Positions 59,734 through 64,000 of a DNA stretch of 64,000 nucleotides are shown here, in pieces. Position numbers and translations under genes: made by a program. Origin of the DNA: an uncultured Bacteroides sp. GTDB lineage: Bacteria; Bacteroidota; Bacteroidia; Bacteroidales; UBA932. The first letter of the stretch is position 1. Each line of letters starts with the position of its first letter. The stretch spans positions 32,731 to 96,730 of the forward strand of contig UREV01000007.1 in assembly GCA_900546925.1 (NCBI GenBank). The letters are read 5' to 3'. The notes below the pieces were generated by a model. It was given only the letters and a program-made list of their open reading frames with translations. It was not told where the DNA came from and searched no databases.

Positions 59734-62166
59734 ATGAACATCATTAACAAGAAAATCGAATTATCCGACGGGCGGGTAATCGAAATCGAGACCGGAAAAC
59801 TTGCTAAGCAGGCTGACGGATCTGCAGTCATCAAAATGGGCGGCACCATGCTCCTCGCCACAGTGACTTGCGCTAAAGAAGTTAAGGAAGGCACAGATTT
59901 TATGCCTCTCCAGGTAGATTACAAAGAGAAATTCTATTCAGCAGGAAGATTCCCTGGCGGATTCATGAAACGTGAGGGCAAGGCTTCTGATTATGAGATT
60001 CTTATTTCTCGTCTTGTAGACCGCGCACTCAGACCGTTGTTCCCGGAGGACTTCCACCTGGAGGTATACGTGAACGTTAACCTCATTTCAGCTGATGCTG
60101 ACACACAGCCTGATGCACTTGCTGGACTTGCCGCTTCTGCAGCTCTTGCATGCAGTGACATTCCTTTCGAAGGACCTATCTCTGAAGTACGTGTCTCCAG
60201 AATCAATGGTGAATTCAAGATTAACCCTACCTTCAGCGAAATGAAGGACAGTGACCTCGAACTCATGGTTGCAGCCACATATGACAACATTATGATGGTC
60301 GAGGGTGAAATGAACGAAGTAAGCGAGGCTGATATGCTCGAAGCTATCAAGTTCGCTCACGAGGCTATCAAGAAACAGTGCCTTGTTCAGGTAGAGTTGA
60401 ACAAAGAACTCGGCAAGGACGTGAAGAGAGACTATCCTCACGATGAGGAAGATGAGGATCTCAAGAAGGCAGTTCACGAGTTCTGCTATGACAAGTGCTA
60501 TGCTCTTGCAAAGTCAGCTAAGCCGAAGCAGGAAAGAACTGACGGTTTCGAGCAGATCAAGGCAGATTTCCTTGCAACCCTCTCTGAAGAGGATCAGGAG
60601 GCTAAGGCCGCTATGGTTGCAAGATATTACAACAATGAGGAGAAGGCTGCTATGAGAAACATGATTCTCGATGAAGGCGTGCGTCTCGACGGCCGTAAGA
60701 CAGATGAGGTTCGTCCTATCTGGTGCGAAGTAGGCTATCTCCCTTGTGCTCATGGTTCTGCTATTTTCACTCGTGGTGAGACACAGTCTCTTGCAAGTGT
60801 TACCCTCGGAACCAAACTTGACATGAAGGAAATGGATGAGGTGCTTGTCCGTGAGACACAGCAGTTCGTTCTCCACTATAACTTCCCTCCGTTCGCGACA
60901 GGTGAGGCTAAGGCACAGAGAGGTATAGGCCGTCGTGAAATCGGACACGGAAACCTTGCAATGCGTGCTTTGAAGGCTGTAGTTCCTCTAGCACCTGAAA
61001 ATCCATACGCAGTTCGCGTCGTATCAGATATCCTCGAGTCAAATGGCTCATCTTCAATGGCTTCTGTATGCGGTGGCTGTCTTGCTCTCATGGATGCAGG
61101 TGTCAAGATCAAGAAACCGGTTGCAGGTGTTGCGATGGGACTTATCACTGACAAGGACAGACCAAACGAGAGATATGCAATCCTTACCGACATTCTCGGT
61201 GACGAGGACCACCTCGGAGATATGGACTTCAAGGTTACAGGTACCAAGGACGGTATCACTGCAACCCAGATGGATATCAAGGTTGACGGACTTTCTTACG
61301 ATGTTCTTGCAAAGGCACTCGAGCAGGCCCGTCAGGGTCGTCTCCATATCATGGGCGAGATGATGAAATGCATCAGCGAGCCACGTGAGGACTATAAGCC
61401 ATTTGTCCCTAGAATCAAGCAGCTTGAAATCGACTCAGATTTCATTGGTGCCGTTATCGGTAAAGGTGGTGAGACTATCCAGAAGATTCAGAAAGAGACC
61501 GGTACTACCATCACCATCACTGAGGATCCTGAGAGAGGCAAGGGTATCGTAGATATCTTCTCTACAGATAAGGATTCTCTCGACAAGGCTCTTTCTTGGA
61601 TTGAGGGTATCTGCGCAGTTCCTGAGGTAGGTGCAACATATCATGGAAAAGTTGTTTCTATCCTTGATTTCGGTGCATTCGTAGAGATCCTCCCTGGAAA
61701 GGAAGGTTTGCTCCACGTGTCTGAGATCGCTTGGAACAAGACTGAGAATGTGGCTGATGTCCTCAATGTAGGTGACGAAGTGGATGTCAAACTTCTTGAA
61801 ATCGACGAGAAGACCGGCAAGATGAGACTTTCTATGCGTGCTCTCACAGAGAAACCGGAAGGTTATGTAGAGCCTGAGCGTAGACCTAGAGGTCCACGTG
61901 ACGACCATAGAGATGACCGTCGCGGAGGTGATCGCCGTGATGACAGAAGAGGTCCACGCGATGACCGCAGAGGTGACCGCAGGGATGATCGCCGTGGTCC
62001 ACGTGACGACAGAAGAGGTCCACGTGATGACCACAGAGGCAGAAGACCATTCGGTCCAAGACCAGCTGACGAGAATGTAGAAGGTGCTGAGAATTTCAAT
62101 GTTGGCGACAACTACGATGCTCCAGATTTCAATATGACCGAAAGCTCTAACGACGAAATCTTCTAA
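59734..62166 (+). CDS. pnp: Polynucleotide phosphorylase
   Basis: An 810-residue 3'-5' exoribonuclease. It has two RNase PH domains (MGGTMLLATVTC; GSAIFTRGETQSLASVTLGT), a KH domain (DFIGAVIGKGGETIQKIQKE) and an S1 domain (GKVVSILDFGAFVEILPGKE). After residue ~705 comes an ~85-residue tail made of repeats of RDDRR/GPRDDRRG, then an acidic end. The tail is unusual in length and composition, and may bind RNA or degradosome partners. It follows rpsO. The enzyme trims and degrades mRNA using phosphate. Confidence 0.97.
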   Translation: MNIINKKIELSDGRVIEIETGKLAKQADGSAVIKMGGTMLLATVTCAKEVKEGTDFMPLQVDYKEKFYSAGRFPGGFMKREGKASDYEILISRLVDRALRPLFPEDFHLEVYVNVNLISADADTQPDALAGLAASAALACSDIPFEGPISEVRVSRINGEFKINPTFSEMKDSDLELMVAATYDNIMMVEGEMNEVSEADMLEAIKFAHEAIKKQCLVQVELNKELGKDVKRDYPHDEEDEDLKKAVHEFCYDKCYALAKSAKPKQERTDGFEQIKADFLATLSEEDQEAKAAMVARYYNNEEKAAMRNMILDEGVRLDGRKTDEVRPIWCEVGYLPCAHGSAIFTRGETQSLASVTLGTKLDMKEMDEVLVRETQQFVLHYNFPPFATGEAKAQRGIGRREIGHGNLAMRALKAVVPLAPENPYAVRVVSDILESNGSSSMASVCGGCLALMDAGVKIKKPVAGVAMGLITDKDRPNERYAILTDILGDEDHLGDMDFKVTGTKDGITATQMDIKVDGLSYDVLAKALEQARQGRLHIMGEMMKCISEPREDYKPFVPRIKQLEIDSDFIGAVIGKGGETIQKIQKETGTTITITEDPERGKGIVDIFSTDKDSLDKALSWIEGICAVPEVGATYHGKVVSILDFGAFVEILPGKEGLLHVSEIAWNKTENVADVLNVGDEVDVKLLEIDEKTGKMRLSMRALTEKPEGYVEPERRPRGPRDDHRDDRRGGDRRDDRRGPRDDRRGDRRDDRRGPRDDRRGPRDDHRGRRPFGPRPADENVEGAENFNVGDNYDAPDFNMTESSNDEIF

Positions 62167-62188
62167 GTTATAATATACAATATGTTAA

Positions 62189-62222
62189 GAAAGCCCGACT
62201 GCATGTTCAGCCGGGCTTTCTG
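62189..62222 (+). terminator. Terminator of pnp
   Basis: GAAAGCCCG (62189-62197) and CGGGCTTTC (62212-62220) pair perfectly, with an inner CTG/CAG pair. The following T-tract is weak. Confidence 0.7.
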
Positions 62223-62273
62223 CTTAATTACCGTTCTTTGTAACTGCTTGGTTGTCACTGCTTGGGGTGTCAT

Positions 62274-62361
62274 GTGCCGTCGAAAGGTTCGCTTCGCTCA
62301 TCCTCCCCACTGCGAGTGTCCCTTCACAGGGCCGCGGACGGCCATGCCTTTCGATCGGCAC
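62274..62361. repeat. Long-armed hairpin, second family member
   Basis: GTGCCGTCGAAAGG (62274-62287) pairs with CCTTTCGATCGGCAC (62347-62361) with one bulged base. The loop holds TTCGCTTCGCTCATCC, the reverse complement of a motif in the 41.8-kb hairpin. Confidence 0.6.
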
Positions 62362-62452
62362 CTGGCGTCCCGGCTCTTTGCTCCACAGAGATCTAAGGCA
62401 GACAAATGGTGTAAATTTAGGCCTTTTTTTACCCTGTTTGTTCAATTTGATG

Positions 62453-62490
62453 AATTTGGTGTAAAAAGTGGCGCTTTTTCGCACCAAATT
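62453..62490. repeat. Two-step hairpin
   Basis: AATTTGGTG/CACCAAATT outer stem (62453-62461, 62482-62490) and AAAAAG/CTTTTT inner stem around TGGCG. It has no T-tract and no gene nearby. Confidence 0.6.
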
Positions 62491-62534
62491 CTCGACTCTG
62501 CCGATACCAGCCGCGATACAATCCACATCACTCA

Positions 62535-62602
62535 AGCGTCAGGAAGCGGAACTCAGGACGCGAATTGAGAAGCACCTGAGCGGACGAGTCCGACCTCCTG
62601 GC
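62535..62602. repeat. Dispersed hairpin repeat, copy I
   Basis: The core GAATTGAGAAGCACCTGAGC (62562-62581) is flanked by CGGAACTCAGG and GACGAGTCCGACCTCC, like the 34.3-kb fragment. The 62167-62748 gap contains repeats and a promoter but no gene. Confidence 0.65.
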
Positions 62603-62682
62603 TCAACCATGCTAATTCTAACCGTTTCGAAATTTCGTTAAGGCATATCCTGAAATCGGCTGGTATTTCTGACAGGAATCAT

Positions 62683-62690
62683 TATCTTTG
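62683..62690 (+). promoter_or_regulatory. -7 box TATCTTTG of the esterase gene
   Basis: TATCTTTG lies 58 nt before the ATG at 62749. No TTTG at the consensus distance. Confidence 0.5.
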
Positions 62691-62748
62691 TAAATGGCCC
62701 GGTATTCGGGAACACACATGATGACGACACAAAAACATTGACATAAAC

Positions 62749-63921
62749 ATGAAAAAAATCTTTACACTTGCGACAGCATTGATGCTGACGACTGCGGCTT
62801 TTGCGCAGGAGGCAATTTGGGGCGTCAACTCCCTCATTTCTCCAGAGGTTCATCCTGACAACACTGTAACTTTCAGATTTAAAGCACCTAAGGCGGTGAG
62901 GGTGCAGGTTGTGGGCGATTTCATCAAGGATAGAAATGCCGATGGCTATAGAATTGCTGACCTTAAGGAAGGCGATAAAGGTATCTGGGAATTTACTACC
63001 GGCAAGCTGGATTCTGAGCTGTACAGCTATTGTTTTATCGTGGATGGTCTTCAGGTGACAGACCCTTTGAATGTCTACATGAATCGCGATGTGAACAGTG
63101 TGAATAATATTTTTATCGTGAAGGGCGGCAAGGGTGATTTGTATAGTGTCAATGATGTCCCTCACGGAACTGTTTCCAAGGTTTGGTACGATAGTCCGAC
63201 ACTCGGAATGAAGCGCAGGATGACGGTTTATACGCCTGCCGGTTATGAGGATAATTCCAAGACCAAGTATCCTGTATTCTATCTTCTCCACGGTAGGGGT
63301 GGTGACGAGGAAGCGTGGATGGATCTCGGAAGGGCTTCACAGATTCTCGATAATCTTATCGCTCAGGGTAAGGCCAAGCCAATGATTGTGGTCATGACTA
63401 ATGGCAATGTTTCACAGGAGGCGGCTCCGGGACAGACTTCACAAGGATTGGTTCAGCCTAATGCGAATCTGCCTAAGACAATGGAAGGATCGTTCGAAAC
63501 ATCTTTCCCTGATGTCGTAAAGTATATTGACAGTCACTATCGTACGATTCGTAAGAAGGAGGGCCGCGCGATCGCCGGATTGTCTATGGGCGGTTTCCAT
63601 TCTCTCCATATTTCCATGCAGTATCCCGACATGTTCGACTATGTGGGACTTTTCTCTTCGGCCATTATGCCGCACGAAGGTGTAAGTTCTCCGGTTTATG
63701 AAAACATTGACGAAAAACTTGCAGTCCAGTTCTCGAAGAAACCGGCATTGTACTGGATAGGAATAGGTAACGCGGATTTTCTGTATCAGGCTAATACGGA
63801 TTTCCGCAAGAAGCTGGACGATGCCGGATACAAGTATACATACTACGAGTCCGACGGTGGTCACATCTGGAGAAATTGGCGTATCTATTTGAGCATGTTC
63901 GTTCCGCAGCTGTTCAAGTAA
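62749..63921 (+). CDS. Exported CE1-type esterase with E-set domain
   Basis: A 390-residue exported enzyme with a signal peptide ending AFA-QEA. Residues ~35-125 form an E-set/CBM48-like domain (VTFRFKAPKAVRVQVVGDF). The alpha/beta-hydrolase (esterase D/feruloyl-esterase-like) domain follows: TPAGYEDNSKTKYPVFYLLH, the nucleophile Ser279 in AGLSMGGF, and His372 in DGGHIWRNW. It would cleave acyl or feruloyl esters on polysaccharides in the periplasm. The same two-domain form is common in Bacteroidota plant-glycan loci. No other carbohydrate genes lie immediately beside it in the window. Confidence 0.87.
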   Translation: MKKIFTLATALMLTTAAFAQEAIWGVNSLISPEVHPDNTVTFRFKAPKAVRVQVVGDFIKDRNADGYRIADLKEGDKGIWEFTTGKLDSELYSYCFIVDGLQVTDPLNVYMNRDVNSVNNIFIVKGGKGDLYSVNDVPHGTVSKVWYDSPTLGMKRRMTVYTPAGYEDNSKTKYPVFYLLHGRGGDEEAWMDLGRASQILDNLIAQGKAKPMIVVMTNGNVSQEAAPGQTSQGLVQPNANLPKTMEGSFETSFPDVVKYIDSHYRTIRKKEGRAIAGLSMGGFHSLHISMQYPDMFDYVGLFSSAIMPHEGVSSPVYENIDEKLAVQFSKKPALYWIGIGNADFLYQANTDFRKKLDDAGYKYTYYESDGGHIWRNWRIYLSMFVPQLFK

Positions 63922-63936
63922 GCGTCAATAATTCAA

Positions 63937-63954
63937 GTTTCGCATGTGCGAAAC
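63937..63954. repeat. Palindrome after the esterase gene
   Basis: GTTTCGCA and TGCGAAAC are exact complements around a TG. No T-tract follows. The last ~46 nt of the window show no gene. Confidence 0.5.
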
Positions 63955-64000
63955 ACGGCTTATGGAGCCCGAGAGGGCGAAAGCAAGTCCCTTCCCCGAG

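Noticed and set aside
62182..62568. A 128-codon plus-strand frame after pnp
   Set aside because: It runs through the pnp terminator and two hairpin repeats, and has no protein-like motif.
1..64000. CRISPR arrays, tRNA or rRNA genes, integrases and transposases
   Set aside because: No regularly spaced repeat-spacer units, cloverleaf-like sequences, rRNA-like stretches or recombinase motifs were noticed by eye. A dedicated tRNA/ncRNA scan could not be run.

Overview
The window looks like a chromosomal segment of a Bacteroidales (Bacteroidota) bacterium, probably from a gut or other anaerobic, polysaccharide-rich habitat. The evidence is repeated TAnnTTTG-type -7 promoter boxes (several with a TTTG or TTG about 19-20 nt upstream), a RseC-RnfBCDGEA operon, DUF3108, DUF5723 and DUF4476 proteins, a two-part CarboxypepD_reg/TonB-type outer-membrane protein, and many surface lipoproteins. 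A finer placement (Rikenellaceae- or UBA932-like) is only a guess. No rRNA, tRNA, CRISPR array, phage or transposase gene was seen.

Layout. 1-6.5 kb: a glycan-use segment with a 5'-truncated beta-helix/beta-propeller enzyme, an agarase-like lipoprotein hydrolase, an MFS sugar permease and a ROK sugar kinase. 6.4-8.4 kb: an accessory islet with a three-gene DUF3791 / DUF3990 (ADP-ribosyltransferase-fold) / small-protein module between hairpin repeats. 8.4-13.6 kb (minus): alaS and a single ORF fusing an LptF/LptG-type permease to methionyl-tRNA formyltransferase. 13.7-20.0 kb: two M23 peptidases, a MerR regulator, a Nif3-like protein, a zinc-ribbon coiled-coil protein, DnaB and DUF3108. 20.0-25.7 kb: the complete Rnf ion-pumping ferredoxin:NAD oxidoreductase operon. 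25.7-30.7 kb: a small beta-barrel, a HAD phosphatase, an efflux-protein remnant and a lipoprotein/DUF5723 pair. 30.8-34.1 kb: a cytochrome c locus with ResB, CcsA and a tri-heme peroxidase. 34.1-42 kb: a patchwork of decayed genes (DUF4476, a BamA-like barrel), dispersed hairpin repeats, a YefM/YoeB toxin-antitoxin pair, cardiolipin synthase and a large TonB-type barrel. 42-54 kb: glpF-glpK, rpoN, a SPOR protein and an LEA-like lipoprotein, miaB, nhaC, a transglutaminase, a dipeptide epimerase and thrE. 54.1-58.9 kb: an islet bounded by a 60-nt exact direct repeat, with hipB, a broken hipA, an N-acylglucosamine 2-epimerase remnant and an intact alpha-N-acetylglucosaminidase. 59-64 kb: rpsO, pnp and a secreted CE1-type esterase.

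Functional threads. Rnf fits an anaerobic metabolism linking ferredoxin to ion motive force. ResB and CcsA would attach heme to the neighbouring peroxidase. Epimerase plus transglutaminase suggests murein-peptide handling. The glycan segment, NAGLU and CE1 esterase point to polysaccharide and host-glycan use. Exact boundaries of repeats and promoters were read by eye. Family names come from recognised sequence patterns, not from a database search.

Most unusual points: the LptF/G-Fmt fusion; the DUF3990 three-gene module with its operator-like palindrome; the direct-repeat-bounded HipBA/NAGLU islet; a dispersed hairpin family, one form of which carries a copy of a gene's 3' end; and a promoter-terminator-promoter arrangement ahead of the MFS gene.
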